Source of the DNA: Capillidium heterosporum | Taxonomy: Eukaryota > Entomophthoromycota > Entomophthoromycetes > Entomophthorales > Capillidiaceae | DNA length: 64,000 bases | Direction of reading: 5' to 3' | NCBI GenBank assembly: GCA_016630905.1 | Contig: WBMQ01000020.1 | Coordinates: forward strand, 1-64,000 | Part shown: positions 33,318-44,593 of the stretch, in pieces | Position numbering within the stretch: the first letter of the stretch is position 1 | Layout of the letters: each line of letters opens with the position of its first letter | Program-made: the position numbers and the translations under genes | Notes under the pieces: generated by a model | The model's database searches: none | What the model saw: the letters and a program-made list of their open reading frames with translations, nothing else | Told to the model about the DNA's origin: nothing

Positions 33318-33855
33318 TGTCGACTTAGATCTCTAGCTAAGTCGTAAATCGAGCTATTGGGCAATTTTTCTTTTTTCACAAGTAATTCACGACAGCGCCA
33401 CTGCGTGACAAAATGCTGCAAGTCATGTGTCATTATCTCTCCCTTATTCTTACCCCCTTCATTGCAAAGAATATTCTTACAGGTGACCAAGTTATAACCC
33501 TCTTCTGAGTTACGATATATATATCGAAGCCTGCACAGAAAAAGAAGGAGGTTTTTCTTTTGATGGTGGATTTTGGTCTTCGTTGTTTTCAGGTCTTTAG
33601 GGCTTTAAGATCGTAGATTTAAGTAGGATTAGTTTAATTAAACGTTTTAAAGATTCCTAGCCAGTGGTTTTGCAGGGAGTAAGAGTTGAGTATTTCTATT
33701 GGTTGTAAAGAATTCAACCGCGTCTATATTAGTCAGCCCACAACACGATACACATATCACATCCCATGCTGAAGGACTCACCAAGTTTGGCCGAACCCAC
33801 TCGACTGGAAGTCCAAGCCAATGACCAGACACTCGGCGAGAGCGACCGGCCAACA
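33318..33855 (+). mobile_element. LTR-3 copy truncating the F-box fragment
   Basis: It starts TGTCGACTTAGA with the hairpin and ends CCGGCCAACA. The flanks AAAAC and TATAC do not match. Together with the inverted LTR-3 at 31131-31788 it brackets the F-box fragment. Confidence 0.82.
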
Positions 33856-33954
33856 TATACTATACCTCACACTCCTAAAGTCTAGCCTATTATCCTACCA
33901 ATGCTGTCTCCAATAGTTCTATAATGAAGATCTCACGACTTCAGGTTAAATACC

Positions 33955-34650
33955 ATTTTATGCAATGATGAATTTATAGTAGAATGCAAAAGAAAGTACT
34001 GATTGATTCTTATAGTAGTATATATCGCAATTTTGATTGTAAAATTCAAGAAACACGGGACTGTAGTTGACATTAGTGTCCAGTATATTAGGACCCATTG
34101 GCTTATCTTCATCCTCGCCACCTTTGATGGTGATGTCAACGCAATTCATGTAGAAGCCTTATTTTTCTTCCCTGAGAACCTAATACCAGGCGAAGATCGC
34201 TTAGCTTTTGGATGCGTCCTCAGGTATGTGAACCTTGTGCTCTAAAGAGTTGAAAATGCAATCACTGAACACCAATTTCAAGGCTACAAAGTTCTGATTG
34301 CTGCAAGAGATACTGTACTGGTAGTGTCCACTCGGTGGAAAAATATACCTCTGATGACAGTGTCGATGTAAAAAACCAGCTTTGTAAGTTTAGTAGATGA
34401 GATCAGCTAAGGTATCGCAATATGGGTATTTCAGAGTACCACCTAGCGGTGAACGCATGGCTGGGTCGATTTCAGAGGATAGATACCTGGGATATAGGTC
34501 GAAGCGTAGGGGCTTCAGGATATTGAGGGACATGTAGCCGAAGGTACTTGAAAGCAGTAGTAAAGAAGTAGCTAAGAAAATCGGCATTGTATTTGAGAGT
34601 TTGATGTAGCTAGTTGAAGGCACATCAACAATTAAACTTAAATTTACCAT
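33955..34650 (-). pseudogene. Putative secreted-protein gene, spliced or decayed
   Basis: A minus-strand frame from ATG 34648-34650 contains a signal-peptide-like stretch (MPIFLATSLLLLSSTFG, with an alternative Met at about 34587) and ends at 34390. Downstream coding-like pieces in other frames include SCSNQNFVALKLVFSDCIF and NCVDITIKGGEDEDKPMGPN...YNQNCDIYYY. A plausible intron ends at TCTCTTGCAG near 34300, but a further stretch near 34190 holds stops in the best frame. It may be a multi-exon gene or a broken one. No family recognised. Confidence 0.35.
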
Positions 34651-35550
34651 ACCTTTAACTCAAAACATAAAGGAATATTCTTTTACGCCCTCATCTTTGG
34701 TTTTATATAGACATTCGATAAATTGTATCATCAGCGCAAGTGTTTTATCTTTTGAAAATATGTGAACTAGCAGTATATTCTATAATTAATATTGTCGAAT
34801 CAAAGATATGGTGAAACTAGATTAATAGGGAGTAGGTATATTTTCCAAGAATATATCTTGGAAATAAATAAAATACAGATTCTAAAGGTTTTTGGTGAGA
34901 AACAAAGGATGCTCTAAAAGTATTTGAAATTGAAGAGGTGTCAAAGTTTGAAAGTGGATTGCAGTCAGAGGAAAATGTACTACCGGTTAGCCGAACTGAG
35001 TATTTGTTAATAGGAAACAGATCAGGTTATAAGCAAACAGAAGTCTAATGGCTTTACTACATGTATATTTAGCTACTTTTAAGCTATATAAATTAGTAAT
35101 AAATTATAGTTGTAATTCCCATTATAATGAAACCTCAGGAATATATAGGCTCCAAGTACAATTGAGGTATATATATATACGTACCATAGAGGTATCGGAG
35201 GACAATTGAAATATGAATATTGAACCCTAAATTCCGAAACTTTGGATGGTAAGGGTTGCGGTAATGTTAGACACCAATATTCCGTACAAGAATTTTAGGT
35301 TCGAGTTCATTATGAGCTTTCCACTCAATTCAATTAATCAATTAGGTGGTCGTGAGGCTACCTTCAGTAAAATAGAGAACCACCCAAAGTATGTAGGTCG
35401 GTGAATAGCATTTTTAACCTAGTAGAAGCAAAGCTACAAGATAGATACCATCGTGTATAATTAAGCAACTAAAAAGAAATGGTATTTAACGTAGATGAGT
35501 GTACCCAACTTTAAGTTTTCTTTAGCTAGCTAAATTAAAATTTTCAAGAT
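34651..35550. other. Intergenic upstream of the FAR-acyltransferase gene
   Basis: AT-rich sequence with no gene seen. It should contain the promoter of the gene at 35551. Confidence 0.45.
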
Positions 35551-38500
35551 ATGGTCACCAACTTTCCACTACCGACCTCATTTTTGCAGGGCAAAAGCAT
35601 ACTGTTAACCGGATCAACTGGGTTCGTAGGTAAAGCGATACTCGAACTCATATTAAGGGACCACTACCCTCACATTAAGAAGATATATTGTCTAATCCGA
35701 GGCAAGGAAGGGATTTCGTTTGAACGAGCGATTGAAAAATGTCATGAACAACAAAATATTCAACATTTTGAAAGATAAACTAAACTCTCAATTTTCAACT
35801 TTGGAGTCAAAGCTGGTAGCTGTTGAGGGCGACATCGCTTTCGAAGGGTTAGGTATATCGCAAGCCGACCGAAGTATGTTGGCTAAGGAGATTCAATACG
35901 TCATCCACTGTGCTGCCACTGTTGATTTCAATGAGCGATTGGACCGATCACTAACTTTAAATACTTTAGGTACCAACCAGCTTCTGGATCTCTGTGATGA
36001 GTGCGAGGATTTTGTCGGCTTTGTACATATTTCTACAGCTTATGTCAACAGCAACCGTAAGGAGAACCAGATATACGAGCGTATCTACCCGATGGTGTTT
36101 GGAGAACCCAGCCAGCTCGTGGAGCAAATCCAAAGGATGGACTTGGATCGCATTGAATCTTTCACCAAGGAAGTTACTGCCATCTATCCCAATACCTATA
36201 CATTTACAAAGTCTTTGGCTGAAAACCTGCTAATAAATCGAGCCGAAGTGATGCGAGTTCGAGAGATAAAGACTGGCCGACCAGCTTGGTCGTTGGCTAT
36301 TGTTCGACCTACTGTCGTAACCTCAACTGCGGTGGACCCGTTGCCAGGATGGGTAGATGGGGTAGCCGCCGCCAACGCCATAGCGATGTACATAGGCCTA
36401 GGAGTTCTGGATTCAACGCCAGGTCAAATCACCAACGTCTTGGATCTCGTCCCGGTAGACTATTTGGCCAACATGGCGATACGAGCCTGTGCTGAATTCA
36501 AACCTCCTGGTATCCTATTTGACCTACCTTTCGCCGACCAAACGCGTAAAGTCCGTACCCTCAAGGAGAATTTAGGTATCGATGGAGCCGACAAAATCTA
36601 TCCCAGGATCTACCACATCGCCTCGTCGGGGTTGAACCCCATCACCTGGAAGAAGTTCGGTGAGGACGTCGTCGAGGCTTGGAAGAAGCTACCCCCGCTC
36701 AAATCTAATGTCTTTCCACCCCATTTCAACAAACCAATCGATGAGGTCGAACACCAAACTGCTGTATATTTGAAGCAGTGTCAGCTCCGTGCCCTATCTA
36801 AGATGATCAAGGCCAGTGATACCGCCAAGTCAATTAAGATCGAGAAGTTGGCCCCTAAGTTGGAGTTCCTGTTTCACTGCTTCCAACATTTTATGCGTAA
36901 TAGCTGGACCTTCCGAGCCGACCAGGTCATCAAATTGGAAGCTCAACAATCAGACAGAACCGACGTTATCAGTAGTCAATTTACTTCTTCAGCGTTGGCT
37001 CGCATGCCCTGGCAGAACTACGTCAATTTTTTTGTCTACGGTATACACTACTTTGTCCTCAACGAAGATCAGGCGATAAGATTGCCGATACTGGAGGGTT
37101 GGGATAAAGTCATACATTGTGGCGAGTCACAACCCAAATTTGACGCCATTGAATTGGGTAGCCTGTCACTCCCCATAGGCAAGATACAGATCAACGAGGT
37201 ACGGGAAAACTTTTTGAACGACGACTTTGTCAAATCGCTACTCGATAACAACAAGGTAGCCGAGGTGTTGAAGGATGTATTCGAAGTAGAACGGATGATG
37301 CCAGTCAAATCATTCGAAAAGGAGAGTTTCTGGATCAGCCAACAAGCCCCTCCTATTTATTGCAACTGGGGTAAAGCAGTCAAGCTCAAGGATCGCCTCA
37401 CCAAAAAAAGCAAAGTAATTTATCTGCCCACTCACTTTAGTAACTTGGACTTTGCGGTACTTTGCCATGCCCTCAACCATTACCAACTACCACTACCTGC
37501 CTTAGCTGTCGAAGGAGTGGACCGAATCCTGGGCTACAAGTTGGAGAAGGACCAGCTCAACGGAAAAAGTTTGTTTAAGAATCTGAAAGATATTGACCTT
37601 AAACGATGTCTCAACCTCGCCTACACTTTCAATCTGCTAAAGTCGACGTCAGTAGCCCTATTTTTGGATGACCGACCTGATCACCCTAGCTTCGGTCCTA
37701 TGGTGACTGATCCCATCCCCAACCCTGTTGAAGGACTCCTGGACGGGAACTTACCTAAATACTTTAAGGATCTTTTAGAGCCGTTGATCCATCTCCTCTC
37801 CAAATCCAGCTTGGATCTGAGCGAGTACCTGTTGGTTCCTGTCAGCTTGAGTTATGACGCACCTATGGACCTCAATCACATCATCACACAGAAGTTAGGC
37901 TCAAGGAACTCTAAGGTAGCACCTGCCTTATGTAGTAAGGGTCGCATCCACTTGACCTTCGGCAATTCCATAGATATCCTGTCCCTTTTGAAACAGATCG
38001 AATTCCTTCAAACTTTGAACTTAGATGACCGTACACTAGCCCACCCCGGCTACATGTTCCGTAGCTCGCAGCTGCAATCCAGTATAGTATCCCCAGTAAG
38101 TTTGGTGGCCATTGTTATCAGTGGTTTCCGTAAGATAGGTGGTATTAGATTCGAGCATGCCCGTACACTATTATCACAGATGCGATCTGCTGTTATAAAG
38201 TTGGGTTACGACTTGGATTGGGGTGAAGAGGATTCTACCGCCGTCCTAACCTTCGCCTTGGAAGTCATTGGTAAACCTACAGTTGAAATTAAGCTCGATG
38301 AGGACAACAACACCAAGGCTAAATATATCTACCTCGAAGTCGACCCAGTCAACTGTTTGAAACTGCAGACTTTTATCGACCCCATCAAGCATATATTTGC
38401 TGGAAGAGCTCTGTGGCTGGCTGCATTCCTCAAAGCCAAGATCGAGCTGGCTGAGGTAGCGTTGCCAAACCTAGCTCAGATAGAATCTGCTTTCGATCTA

Positions 38501-39094
38501 GTTAAACTTGTTGCCACACCTCACTTCCCACAGATCACCATACTGGGTGTAGACTTCGTGACGCTGACTAAGCAATTTGTCAAGGATGAAGTCATCCAGA
38601 TCATCGACCTTGGTGATTCGGATGCTGTTATCATGAACACAGACTCAGTACAGCAGGACCTCGCTCAATGTGAAGTCAGCCTCTTCCACAAGGTTCTCGA
38701 CGCCACTTGGGTCGCCAGCTGCCTTATCGAAACTTTACCCAGCATGGATGCTATAGCTATTCCTCAATTTATCCAGCTGGTTCAAACTGATCTACTGGAA
38801 AGTTTCAAGTTCAAAGTCAGCTGGTACCCCGAAACCATCGACAAAACTACTATTATGTGTGTAATTACCGTCCTAACTCAAATTGGTCTCATAAAGCTGA
38901 CGGCTGTCAACTCGAAGATAATGCTATCGCCCAACCAAACCGACTTTACTAGGTTGAATTCAAGTTTGGATAGGTACTGTAAGAAGGGTGTTGAGCTCCC
39001 TAGCTTCCAAAGCTGTAGCCGAAGATTTAGTTTAGCACTAGAGTCACTCAGAACCGCTATCATGCCACGTCACCCTACCTTGCATCCGAGCTAG
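35551..39094 (+). CDS. Fatty acyl-CoA reductase/acyltransferase fusion (FARAT-like)
   Basis: One large coding unit with a single +1 frame break near 35719. N-terminal NAD(P)-binding reductase domain: GSTGFVG at residues 21-27, then HCAATVDF, HISTAYVN and the catalytic YTFTK (Tyr codon 36197-36199). A FAR C-terminal (sterile) domain covers about 36520-37020. Then a glycerolipid acyltransferase domain: HFSNLD, the HX4D motif (37433-37450), LFLDDRPDHPS and LLVPVSLSYD, the last typical of the GPAT/DHAPAT group. A C-terminal region follows (FRKIGGIRFEHARTLL...) resembling a GPAT C-terminal domain. FAR makes fatty alcohol and DHAPAT acylates dihydroxyacetone phosphate, the two inputs of ether-lipid synthesis; Dictyostelium FARAT has this fusion. 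The C-terminus (LHPS) is not a PTS1 signal. The break (TCGTTTGAAC, where one T too many) could be a sequencing error. Confidence 0.85.
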
Positions 39095-39179
39095 CTATTA
39101 GAGCCAAATTGAAAACTATAAACGAGGAATCTCCAAGTACTAGTTTAAATGTCAGGGATGGCGATGCGCTTAAAACTTG

Positions 39180-39584
39180 ATGAGCAGCCCTCACTTCCTA
39201 GAAGGCTTCAGCAACGACTACAGTAAAGAGTACTTTGAAAACCAACCCGTCATCTCCATCGATCCTGACGGTACTCAATTTGACCCTCAGCCTCAGCCCA
39301 AACCTCAACCTAGTGTCAGTTCCAAGCCAATTGTCAAGCCTACTCCTGGACCTGAACCTTAACCTACCCCCGCTCCAAAACCTAGCCAAAGTAAAACTGA
39401 GTCCAAACCTACCCCATCCCAACCTACCAATACTGACTTATCACCAGCCAAGAATTGCATCGATGGGATAATATACTGCATGGATGAAGGTACCATCGCC
39501 ATGTGCCTTATAAAGCACTATTCCAGCCTATGTGCCAACGGTACTAAGTGTTTAGGTAAGCAGAGGAATGTACAATGTGTCTAA
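39180..39584 (+). pseudogene. CBM19-like cysteine-rich protein remnant with internal stop
   Basis: A 134-codon frame from ATG 39180 is interrupted only by TAA at 39360-39362, where the Pro-Gln/Pro-Lys repeat predicts a Gln codon (CAA to TAA). Before the stop is an acidic stretch and a PQPQPKPQP linker. After it a PKPSQSK linker continues into a six-Cys module: CIDGIIYCMDEGTIAMC...CANGTKC...VQC. The spacing and the GTKC motif resemble the CBM19 chitin-binding fold. No signal peptide precedes it, so the 5' end is also missing or lies in an unseen exon. Confidence 0.55.
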
Positions 39585-40089
39585 ACTATTATTTTAGTTT
39601 TAAATTGTATGTGTATAGGATTTTATATCTTATGCATACACTATTATAAAAATATAGTTTAGTTATATATTTTTAACAAGTTTAGCAGTGCCATTTTGAA
39701 AGAAATTGCAAGATTAGAACAAAATTAAACTACTTTTATAGAATAGTGAAACTACTGATAGAGAGCTGCTGGCTTATAAGTTATATATATTCCTTTGTAT
39801 ATCATTTCTTTCTAGCGACTTCCCTTCCTTTGGCTTAAGCACTGATGTTGGCCTCATATCTGTCAGAGTCAACCGGATAGAGAAACTCCAGATCAAGATT
39901 TCTTATGGCCCCATTTTTAACCCCACAAGTTATGGATCCAACACTTTATATATGGGTATATTGTCTTTTTATTGAATGAAACCTAATTATACGGTAGATT
40001 ATATAAAGATTGCGAGAACCCTAGTTCAAAATTTTGAGTAGATCGAGGGTTAATACATATTATATTCAATTTGGAGCTTCAATATCAAG
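39585..40089. other. Intergenic, no gene seen
   Basis: AT-rich spacer between the cysteine-rich remnant and LTR-1 copy 8. Confidence 0.45.
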
Positions 40090-40111
40090 TGTAACAACCC
40101 TAATTGTTACA
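40090..40111 (+). promoter_or_regulatory. 5'-terminal hairpin of LTR-1 (representative)
   Basis: Perfect inverted arms TGTAACAA and TTGTTACA around CCCTAA. The same structure, sometimes with one or two mismatches, starts most LTR-1 copies. Confidence 0.75.
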
Positions 40112-40732
40112 ATTCCTAATATGAGGTCATTGACCGATTCTCTTTGTACGTCACACTAATTTTCTCTTACTAATCTCCGATTTTCCCACTTTCCATTTAT
40201 ATCTAGTTTTGATTAGAAATCTGTTCGACTTATTAGATATTCTTGAGTATTGTTCTCTATCCTTAGTTCAGCCATAACCTACGGATTTCAACCCTTATTA
40301 GATAGCATCTGGATATCGGAACTCTGACAACCAACAAATAGCGTTAAGATATAAAAGGGTATTTAAACCCTTGGAATGCCATTGAAGGCTGGCATCTTGA
40401 CAACGTTCCACCTCGCTATTTTCTAAATAGCTGTTACCCACCTCTTGATCTCAACCATCAGCCATAGCTGTTTCTGACAGCCTGATCTGTTTACCTACAA
40501 ATAAAGTGTTGTTCCTGGTCAGCCTTTTAGTTATTAGATCGTGTGAATATGTGGTTCGATTTCTATACCCTCTTAGCTCACTCCGTTCAAACTTTCTTCG
40601 CTTCCCTTTGGGTGATTTATATTACCAATGCAGTAGTCGGCATTGGTTCTACTATCCCGACCTCTCATGTCATACGCTCCTATTATGACACCATCATTAG
40701 TTGGATCCAACGGCACCCCCTTGGACCTTACA
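40090..40732 (+). mobile_element. LTR-1 copy 8 (short subtype)
   Basis: It starts TGTAACAACC with the perfect 8-base-arm hairpin at 40090-40111 and ends GGACCTTACA. The embedded frame from ATG 40549 (MWFDFYTLLAHS...) is open through the edge, although a short internal deletion removes part of the SLWTYLLW region. The flanks TCAAG and TATAT do not match. Confidence 0.88.
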
Positions 40733-41125
40733 TATATATATCTTTGTTACGATACTATCAGGCCAGAATTTAAATCTTAACTTTAGAATAAAGCTATCTA
40801 GGGTTAGTAGTTACTTTGTAAATATTCTTTCCGATACCCTCTTTACTCGCATCTGTTAAATAAAATACATTATAAGAATGTCAAAACCTTACTCTATTTG
40901 TTACCTGCATATCAAACTATGACATAAAATAACATGGTAAACCTGCAAAAATATACCTATATATCTGCAATCTATTATCTTATTAATAGATTGAGAGAAT
41001 ACTAAGCTCATTTAACTTATTGCAAATCTATGCTGAGAATCGTTCTGCCAGAATGAAGATCTTAAAAACAACCATTTTGTGCAAAAAACTGTTCTTGATA
41101 AATGACGACTCATTAAAAATTAGAA
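40733..41125. other. Intergenic, no gene seen
   Basis: AT-rich. No feature supported. Confidence 0.4.
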
Positions 41126-41327
41126 CCCGATTGATGTTGCTGTATTTCTTAGCTTAGCCCCAACTGTGGCCTCGATTGTCTTCATGAACCGACTTTGGGT
41201 TCAGGTCGCAACTAAAGTGTCAGCTGTCAAAGCAATGACTTTGAGTTTCTTTAGTTTCATTGGTGTAATCACCACTACGTTGGCTTACCTCAAGCCTAGC
41301 CCAGTATCCCTTGGGAGATTTCCCTAA
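41126..41327 (+). mobile_element. LTR-2 fragment (3' end with membrane frame)
   Basis: About 200 bases match the 3' end of LTR-2, including the frame corresponding to VASIVFMNRLWVQVATKVSAVKAM. The start codon is changed (ATG GAT to TTG AT) and the 5' part of the LTR is missing. Confidence 0.75.
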
Positions 41328-42242
41328 AAAGGCTATATAAGGATGAAACTTATGCTTGAAGCTTGATACAGAGGCGATGGGCAGACAGAAATGCCTCAAT
41401 CGTAGCCATGAGGCTAAGGAACGTAGTCGGATTCATTGGTTCAATAAAGTTATAGGATTCGGTTCAGGTCAGCGTTACTCTCTGGCTTAGAGAAGTGCTA
41501 ATTCTCAATTCTAAATTATACTATTACAGTGTGTCTATACCATGCCAATAGCAGAAGAAAGTATCAAATGATCCAAGACGTTTATTTAATAATTGCTTGA
41601 CCTACTACTAAATTCACCGTGTACCTTATAGGTGACTCGTCTTTAGTAGTCGGTACTCTGGGTACTGGTGATTATGCTTACCCAACCACTAGTACCAATG
41701 TCCATATTGTTCTTCTGGACAAGCATCAATAACTTTAGGCAATACAGAGGTTGATCGGAAACAGTCAATGCTAGATTAAACATCTAATTCCTGCTAATGG
41801 GAATGTGAATTTGTAGCATCGATAGAAAGATACCAAACTGGTAGACTATGCATCCGGGATATAAACTTTAATTTTGGCTATTAAGCGAAACTGCTGCTGA
41901 TTTAGAAGGATTTCCTTACAGATAAAACCAAATGGATTTTATAAAGACTCTAGGATCCATCAATTAAGTCTATCCCTCTACCTGAAGATCTGAATCTAGA
42001 TATGGAAGAGGTGGATAAGTCTGCATCCTAAATATTTGTTTAAAGTCTATTTGGTCTAGTACGAAACTTTAGCTTTGAGTAGCTTAATTTTAGCTAAAAG
42101 TAATGGGTTGAGCTGTAGTATTAGCGGAAGCGAAGCTGAATGCATTCAAAGCCTTGGTCCGAAATGCTTTAAAGGAAGGAAAGAATAGTAAGTGGTACAT
42201 AACCGCCTAAGAACATGAAGAGTAGTATAAAAAGGGTATCAA
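41328..42242. other. Unassigned sequence and SSP-repeat upstream region
   Basis: The first half includes a short coding-looking piece near 41628-41732 (GDSSLVVGTLGTGDYAYPTT) with no family I recognise. From about 41930 it is the repeat that precedes SSP copies, ending with a TATAAAAAG box near 42225. Confidence 0.4.
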
Positions 42243-42663
42243 CAACTTAAATCCTCAACAAAAACGTCACAACAAACAGTCCAGATACATTTCCAATCTA
42301 TTTCCTAACCTCTGCCATCATCGGTATGGTGGCCAGCACCAAGTACCTGACCCCAAGCGGTCCCTGCAACAACGTCCGCGCGTTCGATTACAAAGCACTA
42401 GGCTCGACATATTCTTCCACTCTGAACCCGAACTCCTTGATGAAGCCAAGGCAGCCAATATGAAGAGAGCCTGCGGGTGCATCGATGCCATCCCCGACTT
42501 CAAAATCAAGTCCATCATTTTGCACAAGGTTAAGGGCTGCACCGGTCTGGTCATCGACAAGTCCCTGAGTGCTAAAGAGAACTTGGAGGCTACAGAATGC
42601 TGTCTTGGTAGTGTCTTTGTCTACTTCCGCTTCAATGAAAACTGCAAGACTTTGTTACCATGA
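42243..42663 (+). pseudogene. Small secreted protein family remnant (best-preserved C-terminal half)
   Basis: The 3' frame (ATG 42460) reads MKRACGCIDAIPDFKIKSI, ILHKVKGCTGLVIDKSLS, then TECCLGSVFVYFRFNENC and a TGA at 42661-42663. The 5' half is in another frame, with a hydrophobic lead and TPSGPCNNVRAFDYKALG. One or more indels separate the halves. Several Cys (GC, GC, CC, NC) suggest a disulphide-bonded secreted protein; unknown family. Confidence 0.65.
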
Positions 42664-42943
42664 CACATCCAGATCACTAGAATTAGGAAATAAATTGTTG
42701 GTAAATATATAGCTACTTTATATATATAATACATAGCTTGTGAATAAATTGATAACTATTTAACTAACAGTCTATTTAATATTCAATAAAAAATATAATA
42801 TAAGTTTAATAATGCTTTATTTTATATTTAAATAGACTTTAAATCATCAATAGATACTTAAAAAGTGCATTCTATTATTGAGGCCTATTGTATATAAACT
42901 TTCATTTATGGAATAACTGCAATTCTATAAAAATTATACTAAT

Positions 42944-43490
42944 TGTAACGGCCTTTGTTGCAATTTTTACTACTAGGTCATAGCCCTGTTCCGCTTATTT
43001 GTTCTCTCGTACCACTGCTCTACCAACGCTTCCTCTGCCGATATCTCAATTAACAATTGTTTTTAGTTATGAACTTGTTTCACCCCTAGTTTAATTAACT
43101 ATGAATTTTGTCCCTTCACTTAGCTATGAAGATGGACAAACTTACACCTAAATTAGCTATTACAGAATATCAGAGATATATAAACCTTTTGATCACTATC
43201 AAAAATCTCCATCTTGATAACGTTCCACCTCGCTATCCTTAGCTACTACTCATTCTTGATTCTGTTTTTCCATAGCCGTTTCCCAACAGCGTGATTTTGT
43301 TAGTGAGTCTCTTGTTTATCAACATAACGCTCTTATATGGTCCAAATTCTTTGCCTTCTCAGTTTACTACTTTCTAACTTTCTTCGCCTCCCTTCAAACT
43401 TACCTTCTTTAAATGACTCGCATTATTGATACAGTAGTCCGCATTGGTCTTAATTTCCAGATCTATCTTGTTATACGCCCTCATTGGATG
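42944..43490 (+). mobile_element. LTR-1 copy 9, 3'-truncated
   Basis: It starts TGTAACGGCC in the same surroundings as copy 6 (both follow an SSP remnant). Similarity fades at about 43490, before the family 3' end. Confidence 0.75.
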
Positions 43491-43550
43491 ACCTAGAAAT
43501 GTCTTCTGTACGACTAAATGGGGTCTAAATCAAGGTTATGGTGGCTTTAT

Positions 43551-44016
43551 TGTAACGTCTAGGGAAGTGCCGCTGAATCCAGCTAATGATGGTGTCATAC
43601 TGTGAGCTAATGACATGATAGGTTAGGAAAGCGAAACTAAGACTCACCACTGCATTGGTGACAAAGGCTTGAATTCTCCGGATGGCAGGCTGGATAGCTA
43701 GATAAAGAAGGTACACCATAAAGAGTGCCTACACAATGGTAGTCAAGTCCCAGTTCCAGGAGGGGACCGAAGAGATGGATTGGGACTTGAAAGCGGAGTG
43801 GTGCTGAACTAAAGGGGACCGGCTAGGTGGTTGTTGCGCAACCACTGGTACCACAGTGTTAGGGTCAAAAGTAGGGGTTGGTTGATAGGTCAGCATTGGT
43901 TCAAAGGGATAGACGGTATTAGTAACATTAATTGCCCAAAGAAAGTGAGATCCGAGGGTAGCGAGGATCGTCAAAAGGTAGTAGGAGGCTGGAAGGACGG
44001 GGAGACTAGACCACAT
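43551..44016 (-). pseudogene. LTR-1-embedded membrane-protein frame, long form (one stop)
   Basis: From ATG 44016 (MWSSLPVLPASYYLL...) the frame is open for 95 codons to SWNWDLTTIV, has one TAG at 43729-43731 where other copies have Trp (TGG to TAG), then continues in the same frame (MVYLLYLAIQPAIRRI...) to the LTR edge and beyond. Layout as in the 28527 copy. Confidence 0.55.
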
Positions 44017-44593
44017 AGTATTACTATGCTGAAAGTAAAAGTACGGGTAAAGGATAAGTTTATTTAGGGACAAAGGACGAGATCAGGCTGCTGGGAACAG
44101 CTATGGCTAGGGGCAGGGGGTGAGTAACAGCTATTAAAAATAGCGAGGTGGAATGTTGCCAAGATACTGGCTTTTGGTAGTCACAAAGGGGTTTAAATAT
44201 CCCTTTGGTATCTTAGTTGTAGTGATGCTAGCGGGATTGGATTCCCCTTTGGCAATCCACTACTCTATAGATTAAGTGAGTGTTTACCAAGCTTATCCAA
44301 AAGGGCCAGTAATTCTGCTAATTACTACTGATGCATTTTCCATTGTTGGAAGGTGTGGATCAACTAATGTGCTGCTAATCGTTGGAGTTCCTAGGTTATG
44401 GTTGAACCTAAGAAAATAATGAAGGTAGTTAAAATATTTGATATATGAAGTGGATTCGTAACTAAAATAGTTATGAATTAGGGAACAAAAAAAGAATTTG
44501 AAAATTAGTAAGAAATAACAAGAGGAAGGGAATCTAAGAAAAGAATAGGTCTATGACCTCATAATAGGGATTGTAACAATCAGGGTTTTTACA
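43551..44593 (-). mobile_element. LTR-1 copy 10 (long subtype, 1043 bp)
   Basis: It runs from TGTAACGTCTAGGG (43551) to GTTTTTACA (44593). Its last about 47 bases are the left end of the direct duplication. It is the longest copy and carries the best long-form frame. Confidence 0.85.

Noticed and set aside
36286-36495. Several short frames within 35551-39094 on both strands
   Set aside because: Shadows of the FAR/acyltransferase coding frame.
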